Assembly (NCBI GenBank): GCA_030066595.1
Contig: JASJBI010000021.1
Span: 1 to 64,000 of the forward strand
Source: Alphaproteobacteria bacterium
GTDB lineage: Bacteria; Pseudomonadota; Alphaproteobacteria; JAJFFI01
Direction of reading: 5' to 3'
Length of the DNA: 64,000 bases
Within the stretch, counting starts at the first letter, position 1. The number at the start of each line of letters is the position of its first letter. Of the stretch, positions 48,139-58,046 are shown in pieces. Made by a program: the position numbers and the translations under genes. The notes under the pieces are model-generated. The model had not been told where the DNA came from. It saw nothing but the letters and a program-made list of their open reading frames with translations, and did no database searches.

Positions 48139-50555
48139 AATTCACCCTCGACTGGCTCAAGCAGCATCTCGAGACCGAGGCCTCGCTGGACGAGATCGCC
48201 GAGACGCTGACCATGATCGGCCTCGAGGTCGAGGAGATCTCGGATCCGGCCAAGGATTTCGCGCCGTTCACCGTGGGCTATGTGGTCGAAGCGAAGAAGC
48301 ATCCCAACGCCGACCGGCTGTCGGTCTGCCTCGTCGACACGGGCACGGACAAGGTCCAGGTGATCTGCGGCGCGCCCAACGCGCGGACCGGCATGAAAGG
48401 CGTGTTCGCGCCCGCGGGCGTACGCATTCCCGGCACCGGGCTCGACCTCAAGAAGGGCATGATCCGCGGCGAGGAATCGAACGGCATGCTCTGTTCCGAG
48501 CGGGAGATGGGGATCTCGGACGAGCACGAAGGCATCATCGAGCTCCCCGAGGACGCGCCGGTGGGCGCGCCCTTCGCCCAGATCATGGGCCTCGACGACC
48601 CGGTGATCGAGATCGCCATCACCCCCAACCGGCAGGACTGTCTGGGCGTGCACGGCATCGCCCGGGATCTGGCGGCCGCCGGGCTCGGCACGCTCAAGCC
48701 CTTCGATGCGAGCACGATCGAGGGCGCGTTCGAAAGCCCGATCCGCTGGGTCATCGATCTGCCATCGGACAAGGCCGGCGCCTGTCCGATGGTGGTGGGG
48801 CGGACCTTCCGAGGGCTCAAGAACGGGCCCAGCCCGGACTGGCTGCAGCGCCGGCTCCGCGCCATCGGGCTCCGGCCGATCTCGGCGCTGGTCGACATCA
48901 CCAATTTCGTCACCTACGACCTGGGCCGGCCGCTGCACGTGTTCGACGCGGACAAGCTCGCCTGCGCGGACGGCGCGCTGGTCATGCGCATGGCGCGGGA
49001 CGGCGAGGAAATCCCGGCGCTCGACGGCAAGAGCTACACGCTCGATGCCGAGATGACCGTGATCGCCGACGACCAACGCGTCCAGGGCATCGGCGGCATC
49101 ATGGGCGGTGAGTTGTCGGGTTGTACCGAGGAGACCCAGACGGTCTTTCTCGAGGTGGCGCTGTTCGACGAGATCCGCACGGCCGCCAGCGGCCGCCGGC
49201 TCGGCATCGAGTCCGACGCCCGCTACCGGTTCGAGCGGGGCGTCGATCCGGAGTCGGCGCTCTGGGGCGCGGAGGTCGCGGCCCGGCTGATCATGGAGCT
49301 CTGCGGTGGCCAGGCAAGCGCGCTGACCATCGCCGGCAAGATGCCGGACTGGCAGCATAGCGTGCCGCTCAGCCCCGACCGGGTGCGCAAGCTTGGCGGC
49401 GTCGAGATCGCGGATCGCGAGATCCAAGGCATTCTCGAGCGGCTCGGCTATGGGGTTTCGGACGGAGCCGGGACGCTCTCCGCCGACGTGCCGTCCTGGC
49501 GCCGTGACGTGACCCTCGAAGCCGACCTGATCGAGGACGTCCTGCGCATCTACGGCTATGACAACATCCCGGCCGTGCCCATGTCCCTGGAGACGGCGCT
49601 GCCGGAGACGGTGCTGACCCCCGCGCAGCGCCGCCGGTCCCATCTCCGGCGCGAGCTGGCGGCCCGCGGCATGCTGGAAGCGGTGACCTGGTCTTTCATG
49701 CGCGCGGACTGGGCGGACCTGTTCGCCGGCGACAACGGGCTCAACCCGGATCTGCGCGTGGCCAATCCGATCTCCAGCGAGCTCGACTTCATGCGGCCGG
49801 GTATCCTGCCCAACCTGATCGAGGCGGCCGGGCGCAACACCGACCGCGGTTATCCGGACATCGCACTGTTCGAGGTCGGCCCGCAGTATGCCGACGACAC
49901 GCCCTCCGGCCAGGCCATGGTCGCGGCTGGCGTGCGCGCGGGCAACAGCGGGCCGCGGCACTGGCAGCAGGCGCCCCGGCCGGTGGATGCGTTCGACGTC
50001 AAGGCGGACGCCCTTGCGGCGCTGGGCGCGGCAGGCGCGCCGGTGGACAAGCTCCAGGTCTCCCAGGACGCGCCCCGCTGGTACCATCCGGGCCGGTCCG
50101 GCGGCCTGCGGCTCGGCCCGAACCTCTTGGCCTGGTTCGGCGAGGTGCATCCGCGGATCCTCAGGACGCTCGATGTGAAGGGGCCGATGGTTGCGTTCGA
50201 GCTGTTTCTCGACAATCTGCCGGAGCCCAAGCGCAAGGACAGCAAGACCCGCGCGCTCCTCAGGCCGTCGCCGTTCCAGCGGGTCGAGCGCGATTTCGCC
50301 TTCGTCGTCGACGCCGACGTCCCGGCGGACAAGGTGGTGCGGGCCGCCAAGGGCGCGGACAAGACCCTGATCGCCGAGGTCTCCGTGTTCGACGTCTATA
50401 CCGGCGCGGGCGTCGGCGAGGGCAAGACCTCGCTGGCCATCTCGGTGACCCTGCAGCCGACGGACAAAACGCTCACCGACGCAGAGATCGACGCCGTGGC
50501 GCAGAAGATCATCGCCAACGTCAGCAAGCAAACCGGCGGGGTTCTGAGGGGCTAG
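48135..50555 (+). CDS. pheT: phenylalanine--tRNA ligase beta subunit
   Basis: The 806-residue subunit starts [20 protein letters not shown] and contains the tRNA-binding (EMAP-like) domain, the B3/B4 editing domain ([15 protein letters not shown]), the B5 domain and the C-terminal ferredoxin-fold anticodon-binding domain ([21 protein letters not shown]). It overlaps pheS by 4 nt, giving coupled synthesis of the two subunits. Length is normal for the family (about 790-810). Confidence 0.96.
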   Translation: MKFTLDWLKQHLETEASLDEIAETLTMIGLEVEEISDPAKDFAPFTVGYVVEAKKHPNADRLSVCLVDTGTDKVQVICGAPNARTGMKGVFAPAGVRIPGTGLDLKKGMIRGEESNGMLCSEREMGISDEHEGIIELPEDAPVGAPFAQIMGLDDPVIEIAITPNRQDCLGVHGIARDLAAAGLGTLKPFDASTIEGAFESPIRWVIDLPSDKAGACPMVVGRTFRGLKNGPSPDWLQRRLRAIGLRPISALVDITNFVTYDLGRPLHVFDADKLACADGALVMRMARDGEEIPALDGKSYTLDAEMTVIADDQRVQGIGGIMGGELSGCTEETQTVFLEVALFDEIRTAASGRRLGIESDARYRFERGVDPESALWGAEVAARLIMELCGGQASALTIAGKMPDWQHSVPLSPDRVRKLGGVEIADREIQGILERLGYGVSDGAGTLSADVPSWRRDVTLEADLIEDVLRIYGYDNIPAVPMSLETALPETVLTPAQRRRSHLRRELAARGMLEAVTWSFMRADWADLFAGDNGLNPDLRVANPISSELDFMRPGILPNLIEAAGRNTDRGYPDIALFEVGPQYADDTPSGQAMVAAGVRAGNSGPRHWQQAPRPVDAFDVKADALAALGAAGAPVDKLQVSQDAPRWYHPGRSGGLRLGPNLLAWFGEVHPRILRTLDVKGPMVAFELFLDNLPEPKRKDSKTRALLRPSPFQRVERDFAFVVDADVPADKVVRAAKGADKTLIAEVSVFDVYTGAGVGEGKTSLAISVTLQPTDKTLTDAEIDAVAQKIIANVSKQTGGVLRG

Positions 50556-50590
50556 TCCCAGCCGTCATAGACTCGCGGTTCGGCCAGGCG

Positions 50591-51517
50591 TCAGGGCCTG
50601 CTGCGCGCAAAGCTCTTGAACAGCCGGCCGTCGATCGCGGCCAGGCCGAGGCCGATCAGCGCCATCCCGGCGAGATGCGTGGGCGCCAGGATCTCGTTCA
50701 GGAACATCACGCCCAAGAGGATCGCGCTGACCGGGACGAGGAAGGTCACGAGCAGAATGTTCGTGGCCCCCGCCGTCGCCAGGATGCGGAAATAGAGGAT
50801 GTAGGCCACGGCCGTGGAGAAAATGGCGAGCGCGATAAGCGCGCTCCAGGTCTCGATACTCGGGATGGGCAGGCGCCAGGGCTGGTCGACGACCAGGGCG
50901 ACCGGGAAGAGCATGACAGCGGAGGCCGTGACCTGTCCGGTCGCGGTCGCCATGGGCGGCACCCCCATGCGCCGAAAGCGGCGCCCGAAGATGCCTGCGA
51001 AGGCGTAGGACAGGGCCGCGCCCAGGATGGCGACTTGCGCCAGCGCGTTCTCCCCGATCCCGCCGAGCACGTCCGGGCCGAACAGCACGGCGACGCCCAC
51101 AAGGCCGCTCAGGACACCTCCCAGCCGTGCGGGGGTCATGCGCTCGTCCGTCGTCAGGAAATGGGCGACGACGACGGTGAACAGCGGCGTCGTCGCGTTC
51201 AGGATCGAGGCCAAGCCGCTGGCGATATGCGTCTGCCCCCAGACGATCAGCGTGAATGGCACCAGATTGTTCAGTAAACCCATGCCGATGAAGGCGGCCC
51301 AGACGCGCCCCGTGAACGGCACCTTGAAGCCCATCGCCAGGACGACGACCCAAAGCGTCATGGCCGCCAGTCCGACCCGCAGCGTCACGATGCTGAGCGG
51401 TGGCAGCTCGGCGACGGCAACACCGACGAAGAAGAACGATCCGCCCCAGAGAATGGAAAGGGTGATCAGCATGCCCCATTCCAGAGGCGTCATCGAAACA
51501 TTGATGGGTCCGTTCAT
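50591..51517 (-). CDS. DMT superfamily (EamA) transporter
   Basis: The 308-residue protein has ten hydrophobic helices in two EamA repeats; PLEWGMLITLSILWGGSFFFVGVAV opens the first, and NLVPFTLIVWGQTHIASGLASILNATTPLFTVVVAHFLTTDERM is the typical helix 3-4 region. Likely exporter of a small metabolite; substrate unknown. It stands convergent with pheT and divergent from the exported proline-tailed protein gene. Confidence 0.87.
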   Translation of the reverse strand: MNGPINVSMTPLEWGMLITLSILWGGSFFFVGVAVAELPPLSIVTLRVGLAAMTLWVVVLAMGFKVPFTGRVWAAFIGMGLLNNLVPFTLIVWGQTHIASGLASILNATTPLFTVVVAHFLTTDERMTPARLGGVLSGLVGVAVLFGPDVLGGIGENALAQVAILGAALSYAFAGIFGRRFRRMGVPPMATATGQVTASAVMLFPVALVVDQPWRLPIPSIETWSALIALAIFSTAVAYILYFRILATAGATNILLVTFLVPVSAILLGVMFLNEILAPTHLAGMALIGLGLAAIDGRLFKSFARSRP

Positions 51518-51723
51518 TCGCCTGCCTTATGCAAGTCCTGGTTCAGGCTACATGAGGAGGTTCGGCCCGAGCGATCCGTTTCTTGCGCTCAATATCGAAT
51601 TTGTGACCGAGACCGGCCTGCGGACGCGCTCGAACGCGACCCATTCCGTCATCACCGTTAGACCCCGTCTTGCGCTATCTTCGTGCTCCGATCGCAGCAA
51701 GACAGGGTCGATCCGGGGAACGC

Positions 51724-52524
51724 GTGGTCAAGAGATGCTTGCAGGTCCTGATTCTCCTCGCCGCCGCAGGTGTCGCCGCCCTGCCGGTACGGGCCGAGGG
51801 CGGCCTGTGCCGGTTCGTCGAAGCGGGACACGGTTACGTCACGGTCGATCAGGAAGGCAGTGTCTGGACATACGCGCTCCAGGTCGCGGGTCCGCTGTGG
51901 ACATCGGCACCTTATGATTACCACTCTTCAGGGGTTCTGTTTTGCGTGGGCTGTCGCGAGCGGTTCCAACCAGGCGGATTGTTCCACCTGGGCGCCACGG
52001 AAGAGTTGGCGGCCGACTCGGAGATCAAGCGTCCGGCAACCGCCTGGGAACGCGTGGCGCGTCGCAAAGAGATATTCGGCTATCCCATGACGGTGTTCGA
52101 CGGCGCCGAGATCGAAGTGCATGCGACACGGGACGATGCCCAGATCGGCCCGCTCGCCGGCTATGCGGTTCTCTATCGGTTGAATGAGTTCCTGCTCGAG
52201 GAGTACTGGGCGTTTGCGGGTATCGACGACGCGGGACAGGTCGGACTCCTGGTGGTCTCGCTCACCGACGGATGTGTCGATTTCGAGACGACGATCATGA
52301 CGCCCATGCATCATGGCAGGATCGACTGGACGCTGCTGGCAAGCCTCGAGCAGGAGGTCTCGATCACGAAAACCGCGCCGGTCGAAGCGTCCGAGCCCGA
52401 ACCCGAACCCGCGACCAAGCCACCCACCTTTCAGCCACCGGAACCGATCGAGCCGCCGATCGACGGGCCGCCCTACGACGTGCCGCCCGTTTATGCGCCG
52501 CCCGAGAACCTCCCGCCCATGTGA
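51724..52524 (+). CDS. hypothetical exported protein with a proline-rich C-terminal tail
   Basis: I do not recognise this 266-residue protein. It has a signal peptide (VKRCLQVLILLAAAGVAALPVRAEG), then a globular part of about 190 residues with three cysteines (in GGLCRF, LFCVGC and DGCVDF) and a C-terminal tail of about 45 residues made of Glu-Pro and Pro-Pro repeats (SEPEPEPATKPPTF to ENLPPM). The tail resembles periplasm-spanning or envelope-anchored linkers. GTG 51724 follows GGGGA. Homologues are not known to me; it stands alone between two DMT transporters. Confidence 0.7.
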   Translation: MVKRCLQVLILLAAAGVAALPVRAEGGLCRFVEAGHGYVTVDQEGSVWTYALQVAGPLWTSAPYDYHSSGVLFCVGCRERFQPGGLFHLGATEELAADSEIKRPATAWERVARRKEIFGYPMTVFDGAEIEVHATRDDAQIGPLAGYAVLYRLNEFLLEEYWAFAGIDDAGQVGLLVVSLTDGCVDFETTIMTPMHHGRIDWTLLASLEQEVSITKTAPVEASEPEPEPATKPPTFQPPEPIEPPIDGPPYDVPPVYAPPENLPPM

Positions 52525-52541
52525 GGGCTACCGAACATGCT

Positions 52542-53429
52542 CTAGCTCAGTCGCGCCTGGCGCAGGTTGTGGATCGCCTGACCGAACACCGCCGCCACCA
52601 CGATGGCGCCGCCGAGCAGTATCGTCGCGCTTGGCGTTTCGCCGACGCCGACCCAGACCCAGATCGGCGCCAGCACCACCTCCAACATCATGATGAGCGT
52701 GATCTCGGCCGCCGGCACGACCCGGGTCGAGAGTGTGATCATGATGTATTGCAGGCCAATCTGACCCGTCCCCAGCAGCAGCGAGAGCGCCAGGTCGCGC
52801 GCGCCGATGGCGATGTCGTCGACCAATAGGACACAGACGAGAAAGGCGAACACCCCGGACAAACAGGTCGCCGGCATCATATCCACGTCGCGCCCGGCGC
52901 GCAGGGCCACGACCGCGACGGCGTAGCCCAGGCACGCGCCCAGCGCCGCGAGCGCGCCCCTGAGCGCACCACCGACGAGCCCATCCGCCACCATGATGCC
53001 AATGCCAACGATGACCGCCGCCATGCTCAGGCACATGGTCCACGAGATCCGCTCGCGCAGTACCAGCCAGGCGATCGCGGCGACGAACATCGGCGAGGCG
53101 CTCAGGATGAACACCGTTTCGGCCACCGTGGTCCACAGAAGGGCGAAGATGAAGGCGATGAAAGCGCCGCCGAGACCCGCCGCGACCGCCAGTCCCTTGA
53201 GCCCGATCGCGCGGAAGGCCGCCGCCGTCCCGCCACGATGCCGCGCCACGACGAGAAGAAAGATCGTGACGGCGAAGGCCAGCGACCGAAACAACAACAC
53301 CTGCCAGCCGTCGTCGGTCTCGATGTGGCGCAGGATGATCCCTGCCGTGCTCGCCGCGAAAGCGCCCAAGACGACGCCCGCAACACCCCATCGGTATCGG
53401 TGATCGGCAGCGCTGGCGACTGGCGTCAT
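52542..53429 (-). CDS. DMT superfamily (EamA) transporter
   Basis: The 295-residue protein has ten helices and two EamA repeats: GVAGVVLGAFAASTAGIILRHI at the start, VAETVFILSASPMFVAAIAWLVLRERI in the first half and VVPAAEITLIMMLEVVLAPIWVWVGVGETPS in the second. It is a likely inner-membrane metabolite exporter. It is the third EamA-type transporter in this window. Upstream in the same direction, 21 nt away, is the YciI gene, so the two may be cotranscribed. Confidence 0.87.
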   Translation of the reverse strand: MTPVASAADHRYRWGVAGVVLGAFAASTAGIILRHIETDDGWQVLLFRSLAFAVTIFLLVVARHRGGTAAAFRAIGLKGLAVAAGLGGAFIAFIFALLWTTVAETVFILSASPMFVAAIAWLVLRERISWTMCLSMAAVIVGIGIMVADGLVGGALRGALAALGACLGYAVAVVALRAGRDVDMMPATCLSGVFAFLVCVLLVDDIAIGARDLALSLLLGTGQIGLQYIMITLSTRVVPAAEITLIMMLEVVLAPIWVWVGVGETPSATILLGGAIVVAAVFGQAIHNLRQARLS

Positions 53430-53450
53430 TGGCAGATGAGTCCCAGGCGA

Positions 53451-53747
53451 TCAGACCGGCGCCACACGGTCCGGAAAGGCTTTGGACCAATGGAGAACTG
53501 ACACTGAGTTTCTCAGACCGTGCGTCCAGAAGGGGTCTGCGTGGCAGAGCCCCTCGGCTTCTCGTTTGTCGGCCGCCTCGATGATCCACAGGCCGCCCCG
53601 CGCATTCTGTGCAGGCTCTGCCCGCAGCGAACCCGCGGCAAGGATGCGGTCTTTCTCCCGATCCAGATAAGCCAGATGGGCGTCCATCTGTTCTTGCCGG
53701 ACGCTCAACCGTTCCGGATCGTCCTCGAAGAGCGCTATAAAGAGCAT
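53451..53747 (-). CDS. YciI family protein
   Basis: The 98-residue YCII-like ferredoxin-fold protein shows FIALFEDDPERLSVRQEQMDAHLAYL, the conserved LAAGSLR and the DPFWTHGLRNSVSVLHWSKAF end. The His and Asp that form the proposed active site of YciI are in place (His24 and the Asp of HADPF). Function is uncertain; some relatives act as dehalogenases or lactone-handling enzymes. It shares a divergent intergenic region with the XRE-cupin gene, which may regulate it. Confidence 0.85.
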   Translation of the reverse strand: MLFIALFEDDPERLSVRQEQMDAHLAYLDREKDRILAAGSLRAEPAQNARGGLWIIEAADKREAEGLCHADPFWTHGLRNSVSVLHWSKAFPDRVAPV

Positions 53748-53780
53748 CGGGTTCTTCCTTCCAGCGGGCCTGTCACGTTG

Positions 53781-53815
53781 TTGACCATCCAGTCATAATT
53801 CTACTATAATAGAAT
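53781..53815 (+). promoter_or_regulatory. promoter and overlapping palindrome for the XRE-cupin gene
   Basis: TTGACC (53781-53786) and a perfect TATAAT (53805-53810) are separated by 18 nt. The -10 box lies within an 18-bp palindrome (53798-53815) with arms ATTCTA and TAGAAT and a single mismatched pair. The region is AT-rich in GC-rich surroundings. Autoregulation by the XRE-cupin product, and possible control of the divergent yciI gene, are inferred. Confidence 0.65.
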
Positions 53816-53874
53816 ATTCTTATTTATGAAATAGCAATGTTGGCGGGTCTTCCGCCCCCGGGAAATCAGGCGCC

Positions 53875-54483
53875 ATGAATCCGATTCGTCTCCGGCAGAC
53901 AGAGCCGAGTTCTCCGACGGTCTCGAGCGGGGCAAGGAGTCTTGGCGCCCGGGTACGGGAGCTCAGGCAGGCGCGCGGCTGGACACTCGAAGCGGCGGCC
54001 CAGAAGACGGGTGTCTCGCGCGCGTCGCTCTCCAAGATCGAGCACGATCAGATGTCGCCGACCTTCGACGCCTTGCAAAAGCTTGCCTCTGGGTTCGGCA
54101 TCGACCTGACGGAGCTGGTGGCCAACCGCCGCAATCCCGCGGCCGCCGGGCGCCGCAGCATCACCCGCGCCGGCCAGGGCCAAGTGCACGAGACCGAGAC
54201 CTACCGGCACGAACTGTTGGCCGCGGAGCTGGCCCGCAAGGCGATGCTGCCCTTTCGCACCGTGATCCGAGCCCGCACGCTGGACGACTACCCGGACTGG
54301 GACCGGCACGATAGTGAAGACCTGCTTTACGTGCTCGAAGGCTCGCTTACGCTCTACACCGAGTTCTACGAGCCGGTCGTCCTCAATCCGGGGGACAGCG
54401 TCTATATGGATTGCCGCATGGGACATGCCTGCGTATCCAACAGCGAGACCGACGCGGTGATTCTGTGGGTGAGCACCGGATAG
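53875..54483 (+). CDS. XRE family regulator with C-terminal cupin sensor domain
   Basis: The 202-residue regulator has an N-terminal XRE helix-turn-helix (about 22-80: GARVRELRQARGWTLEAAAQKTGVSRASLSKIEH) and a cupin_2 domain (about 110-200) with LLYVLEGSLTLYTE and LNPGDSVYMDCRMGHA. Such SutR/PuuR-like proteins sense small metabolites. It is divergent from yciI-EamA, suggesting it regulates an exported metabolite pathway, and its promoter is overlapped by a palindrome. Confidence 0.9.
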   Translation: MNPIRLRQTEPSSPTVSSGARSLGARVRELRQARGWTLEAAAQKTGVSRASLSKIEHDQMSPTFDALQKLASGFGIDLTELVANRRNPAAAGRRSITRAGQGQVHETETYRHELLAAELARKAMLPFRTVIRARTLDDYPDWDRHDSEDLLYVLEGSLTLYTEFYEPVVLNPGDSVYMDCRMGHACVSNSETDAVILWVSTG

Positions 54484-54576
54484 CATCAGCAACGATTTTG
54501 CCTTGATCCCTGTCATCACCGGGTCATGCTGTCGTCCCCAGAGTGACCGCCCCGAGAACGATCTGGAACGGTGAGC

Positions 54577-55452
54577 ATGAACCCCCGCGACGAAGCCGAG
54601 CCGAAGTCGAACGCGCGCAGCATCGACCCGCTGTTGCCCGCCGAGATGGCGGTCAAGGCGGAACAGATCGGCGCCGCCAAGGCCAGGCTCGACACCCTGT
54701 CCCTGCTGGCCCTGGCGCTGCTTGCCGGCGCCGACATCGCCTTCGGCGCGATCTTCATGACCACCACCATTGCCGGCGCGGCGGGCGAGCTGCCTTTCGG
54801 CGTCACCCGCATGCTCGGCGGGCTGGTGTTCTCACTCGGCCTGATCCTTGTCGTGGTCGGCGGGGCCGAGCTCTTCACCGGCAACAACCTGATGGTCATG
54901 GCCTGGGCCGGTCGGATGATCTCCGTGGGCGCGCTGCTGCGAGCCTGGGTGTGGGTCTACATCGGCAACTTCGTCGGCGCGGTGGGCACGGCGGTCATGC
55001 TCTTTCTGTCGGGTCACTACAAGATGGCCGGCGGCGTGGTCGGGCGGACCGCGCTCGAGATCGCCGAGGCCAAGGGGAGCCTGCCATTCGTGGAAGCCCT
55101 GTTCCTCGGCATCCTGTGCAACGTGCTGGTCTGTCTGGCGGTCTGGCTGACCTATAGCTGCCGCACGGTGACGGGCAAGGTTCTGGTGATCGTGCCGCCG
55201 ATCGCCGCCTTCGTGGCCGCGGGCTTCGAGCACTCGATCGCCAACATGTTCTTCCTGCCCTATGGGATCCTGATCCAGAACTTTGCGGGCTTGGAGTTCT
55301 GGGAGATGATCGCCTGTGACCAGTCCTGTTACCTTTATGTGAATTCCGTGGACGCGATCATGAACCTGATCCCCGTCACCGTCGGCAATGTGATCGGCGG
55401 CGGCGTCTTCGTTGGGATCGTCTACTGGTTCGTTTATCTGCGGAAACGATAG
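54577..55452 (+). CDS. formate/nitrite transporter (FNT) family channel
   Basis: The 291-residue protein has six hydrophobic helices and the FNT signatures: LLAGADIAFGAIF in helix 1, GAELFTGNNLMVMAWAGR in the broken helix 2 and GFEHSIANMFFLPYGIL with the central pore His. It should conduct small monovalent acids such as formate, nitrite, lactate or bicarbonate. No pyruvate-formate lyase or nitrite reductase gene is nearby, so the substrate is open. ATG 54577 was chosen; GTG 54571 would add two residues. Confidence 0.9.
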   Translation: MNPRDEAEPKSNARSIDPLLPAEMAVKAEQIGAAKARLDTLSLLALALLAGADIAFGAIFMTTTIAGAAGELPFGVTRMLGGLVFSLGLILVVVGGAELFTGNNLMVMAWAGRMISVGALLRAWVWVYIGNFVGAVGTAVMLFLSGHYKMAGGVVGRTALEIAEAKGSLPFVEALFLGILCNVLVCLAVWLTYSCRTVTGKVLVIVPPIAAFVAAGFEHSIANMFFLPYGILIQNFAGLEFWEMIACDQSCYLYVNSVDAIMNLIPVTVGNVIGGGVFVGIVYWFVYLRKR

Positions 55453-55460
55453 AGCTGGCC

Positions 55461-55889
55461 ATGCCCACCCAACCCACCTGCCTGCGGTCCGCGCCCGTCC
55501 TGGAAGTGAAGGACGTCAAGCGCAGCGAGGCGTTCTACACGGAAAAGCTCGGCTTCATCTCGCACGGCACCTGGGGCGATCCGCCGGGATTCTGCATCGT
55601 CCAGCGCGGCACGGTCACGGTCATGCTCGACAAATCCGGACGTGATCGCGAGATTCCCCTGAACCAGTACTGGGCGGCCTATGTCTATGTGGACGATGCC
55701 GACGCGCTGGCCGCCGAGTATCGCGCCAAAGGCTTGGAGATCGTGCGCGGGCCCGAGGACATGGAGTATGGCTGCCGCGACTTCGACATCCGCGACCCGG
55801 ATGGCCATTTGATCGCCTTCGGCCAGGATCTCGACGCCACATCCGCGGGCCCCGGCCTCGGGTCAGCGGGACCTGCCTCTGATCCGTAG
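55461..55889 (+). CDS. VOC family (glyoxalase/bleomycin-resistance-like) protein
   Basis: The 142-residue single VOC domain pair shows APVLEVKDVKRSEAFYTEKLGF, then VTVMLDK and the C-terminal DFDIRDPDGHLIAFGQD, the pattern of glyoxalase-like proteins. Metal ligands are only partly evident (no His near the first strand, Glu in the last), so catalytic activity is uncertain. It begins 8 nt after the FNT gene and is probably cotranscribed with it. Confidence 0.88.
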   Translation: MPTQPTCLRSAPVLEVKDVKRSEAFYTEKLGFISHGTWGDPPGFCIVQRGTVTVMLDKSGRDREIPLNQYWAAYVYVDDADALAAEYRAKGLEIVRGPEDMEYGCRDFDIRDPDGHLIAFGQDLDATSAGPGLGSAGPASDP

Positions 55890-55933
55890 CGCAGGTTCAG
55901 AGAACCGGCCGCCTCAATCCAAAGGGATCAGGA

Positions 55934-56635
55934 CTATCCCGTGCGGTCGCCCACCGTCTCGGCGGTCTGGCCGAACAGGATCTTGCGCTCTTCGTCCGAG
56001 GGTGGCGCGGAGCGGCGGAACTCCTTGCCCAGATCGACGCCCCGCTGCACCGCCGGCCGCACTTTGATCGCGTTGCGCCAGCGTGCCACATGGGGGAACT
56101 CGTCGAGCGGCTGGCCCAACGGCTTGGCGATGAAGGCCCAGGGCCAGCAGATCATGTCGGCGATGGAATAGTCGCCGAGGATGAACTCGCGATCCGCCAG
56201 CCGGCGTTCCAGCACGCCGAGGCAGCGATTGTACTCGTTCGCGTAGCGGGACTTCGCGTAGTCCTGTCCTTCCGGCCCATAGTTGACGAAATGGCTAAGC
56301 TGGCCGGCGGCCGGCCCCAGGTTGCCGACCTGCCAGAACAGCCATTCCAGCGTCTCCTTTCGTCCCAGCGGATCCTGCGGCATGAACTGGCCTGTCTTTT
56401 CCGCCAGATAGATCAGGATTGCCCCGGACTCGAACACGGAGACGGGCTCTCCCTGCACATCGTGGTCGACGATCGCCGGCATGCGGTTGTTCGGGCTGAT
56501 CGCCAGGAACTCCGGCTTGAACTGGTCGCCCTTGCCGATGTTGACCGGTTTCAGGGTATAGGGCAGTGCGCACTCCTCCAGCATGATGGAGACTTTCCAG
56601 CCGTTCGGCGTGGGCCAGTAATAAAGATCGATCAC
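55934..56635 (-). CDS. glutathione S-transferase family protein (YfcG/Nu-class-like)
   Basis: The 233-residue GST has the thioredoxin-fold N-terminal domain (MIDLYYWPTPNGWKVSIMLEECALPY, RMPAIVDHD, cis-Pro, then ESGAILIYLAEKTG) and an alpha-helical C-terminal domain (DREFILGDYSIADMICWPW). The WPTPNGWK stretch with Thr/Asn rather than Ser or Cys at the active site fits Nu-class disulfide-bond reductases such as YfcG. It overlaps the CoA-transferase gene by 4 nt. Confidence 0.9.
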   Translation of the reverse strand: MIDLYYWPTPNGWKVSIMLEECALPYTLKPVNIGKGDQFKPEFLAISPNNRMPAIVDHDVQGEPVSVFESGAILIYLAEKTGQFMPQDPLGRKETLEWLFWQVGNLGPAAGQLSHFVNYGPEGQDYAKSRYANEYNRCLGVLERRLADREFILGDYSIADMICWPWAFIAKPLGQPLDEFPHVARWRNAIKVRPAVQRGVDLGKEFRRSAPPSDEERKILFGQTAETVGDRTG

Positions 56636-57840
56636 GAGACGCCTCCCCGCTCGGCCACATGGATGATCTCATCGGACAAGAGCGCGTCGATCTCGTCGTC
56701 GCTCAAGCCGAGCTCCGCGAGCACATCGCGGCTGTGCTCCCCCAAGAGCGGTGCGCCGTGGCGATGCGTCGCGGGCGTCTCCGAGAAGCGCGGCGCGGGC
56801 CGGGCCTGGCGGATGGGCCCGGCCTGGGGATGCTCGGTCTCGACGACGATCTCGTTCGCGACGATCTGGGGGTGTTCGATCATGTCCCGCCGGCGGAGCA
56901 CCGGGGCGCAGGGCACGTCTTCCGCCTCCAGCCGCGCCAGCCATTCGGCCGAGCTGCGGGTCCGCAGCACGTCCTGCGTCAGGTTCAGCCGGTCGTCGAT
57001 GTTCTCGTGCCTGAGCGCCGCGGTTGCGAAGCGCGGGTCCTCGAGCCATTCGGGGCGGTCCAAGGCGGCAATCAGGCCCGCCCATTCCTTGTCGGACTGC
57101 ACCGCGACGCTGATGTAGCCGTCGGCCGTCTCGTAAATCAGATCGATGAAGCTCTGCGCCTTCTGCTGGGGGTGCTCTTTGCCGACGAAGGTCTGGCTGC
57201 CCATGTCCGAACTCCATAGGAACGAGACCACCGAATCGAGCATGGACACGCGGATGTGCTGGCCCTGCCCGGAGCGCTCCCGCGCCAGCAGCGCCGCGGT
57301 GATCGCCTGCGCCGCGGTGAAGCCCGTGAGCTTGTCCGGCAGGATGGTGCGAACCAGCCGGGGACGGAGCTCGTCCGAGCCGGCCTGGACCGTGGTCAGC
57401 CCCGAGAGCGCCTGCACCAGCGGGTCGTAGACCGGCTTGGCGGCATACGGTCCGCGCTCGCCGAAGCCGCTGATCGAGACATAGATGATGCCCGGGGCGA
57501 CCGCGCGGATCGCATCTTCGCCGACCCCCATGCGGTCGGCCACGCCCGGGCGGAAATTCTGGACCAGCACGTCCGCATCCGCCGCGAGCCGGTGCAGGAG
57601 GTCGAGCCCGCGCGGATCCTTGAGGTTCAGAGCGATCGAGCGCTTGTTGCGGTTGTTGTTCAGGAACGAGGCGGAGAACCCGCCGTGCCGGGTCGAGACC
57701 GCGCGGGTGTAGTCCCCGCCGCGGGGGTTCTCGACCTTGATCACATCCGCGCCCTGGTCGGCCAGGATCATGGTGGCCAACGGGCCGGACACCATGGAGG
57801 TCAGATCGATCACCCTGACGCCGTCGAGCGGACCGGGCAT
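56632..57840 (-). CDS. CaiB/BaiF family CoA transferase
   Basis: The 402-residue family III CoA transferase begins GPLDGVRVIDLTSMVSGP and has GADVIKVENPRGGDYTR, FNNNRNKRSIALNLKDPRG-like loop and the nucleophilic Asp at position 169 (ILPDKLTGF), the same number as in formyl-CoA transferase. It moves CoA between carboxylic acids; the acids are unknown. Its stop overlaps the GST start (ATGA). A fused or paired GST and CoA transferase suggests an aromatic or xenobiotic acid pathway, by inference only. Confidence 0.92.
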   Translation of the reverse strand: MPGPLDGVRVIDLTSMVSGPLATMILADQGADVIKVENPRGGDYTRAVSTRHGGFSASFLNNNRNKRSIALNLKDPRGLDLLHRLAADADVLVQNFRPGVADRMGVGEDAIRAVAPGIIYVSISGFGERGPYAAKPVYDPLVQALSGLTTVQAGSDELRPRLVRTILPDKLTGFTAAQAITAALLARERSGQGQHIRVSMLDSVVSFLWSSDMGSQTFVGKEHPQQKAQSFIDLIYETADGYISVAVQSDKEWAGLIAALDRPEWLEDPRFATAALRHENIDDRLNLTQDVLRTRSSAEWLARLEAEDVPCAPVLRRRDMIEHPQIVANEIVVETEHPQAGPIRQARPAPRFSETPATHRHGAPLLGEHSRDVLAELGLSDDEIDALLSDEIIHVAERGGVS

Positions 57841-58046
57841 GGCCGCATCTCTCCCATCTCAGTACCAAATCTGCCTGCCGGACCCAGAAGTCTGCCCGGC
57901 ATTGGCACGAATAAAGCTTGCTGGCGACGTCGACGCAATCGCGGAATGATCGACGGGGGCCGACGCTCGCCGTTGCGCAGGCGGGCCCGGGACCCTATGT
58001 TCCTGGCCATCCGCGGGCCCCGCCGGCCGCCTGGACCGATTCCCCC

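Noticed and set aside
48084-50531. 815-codon frame opposite pheT
   Set aside because: Antisense shadow of a well-conserved synthetase gene.
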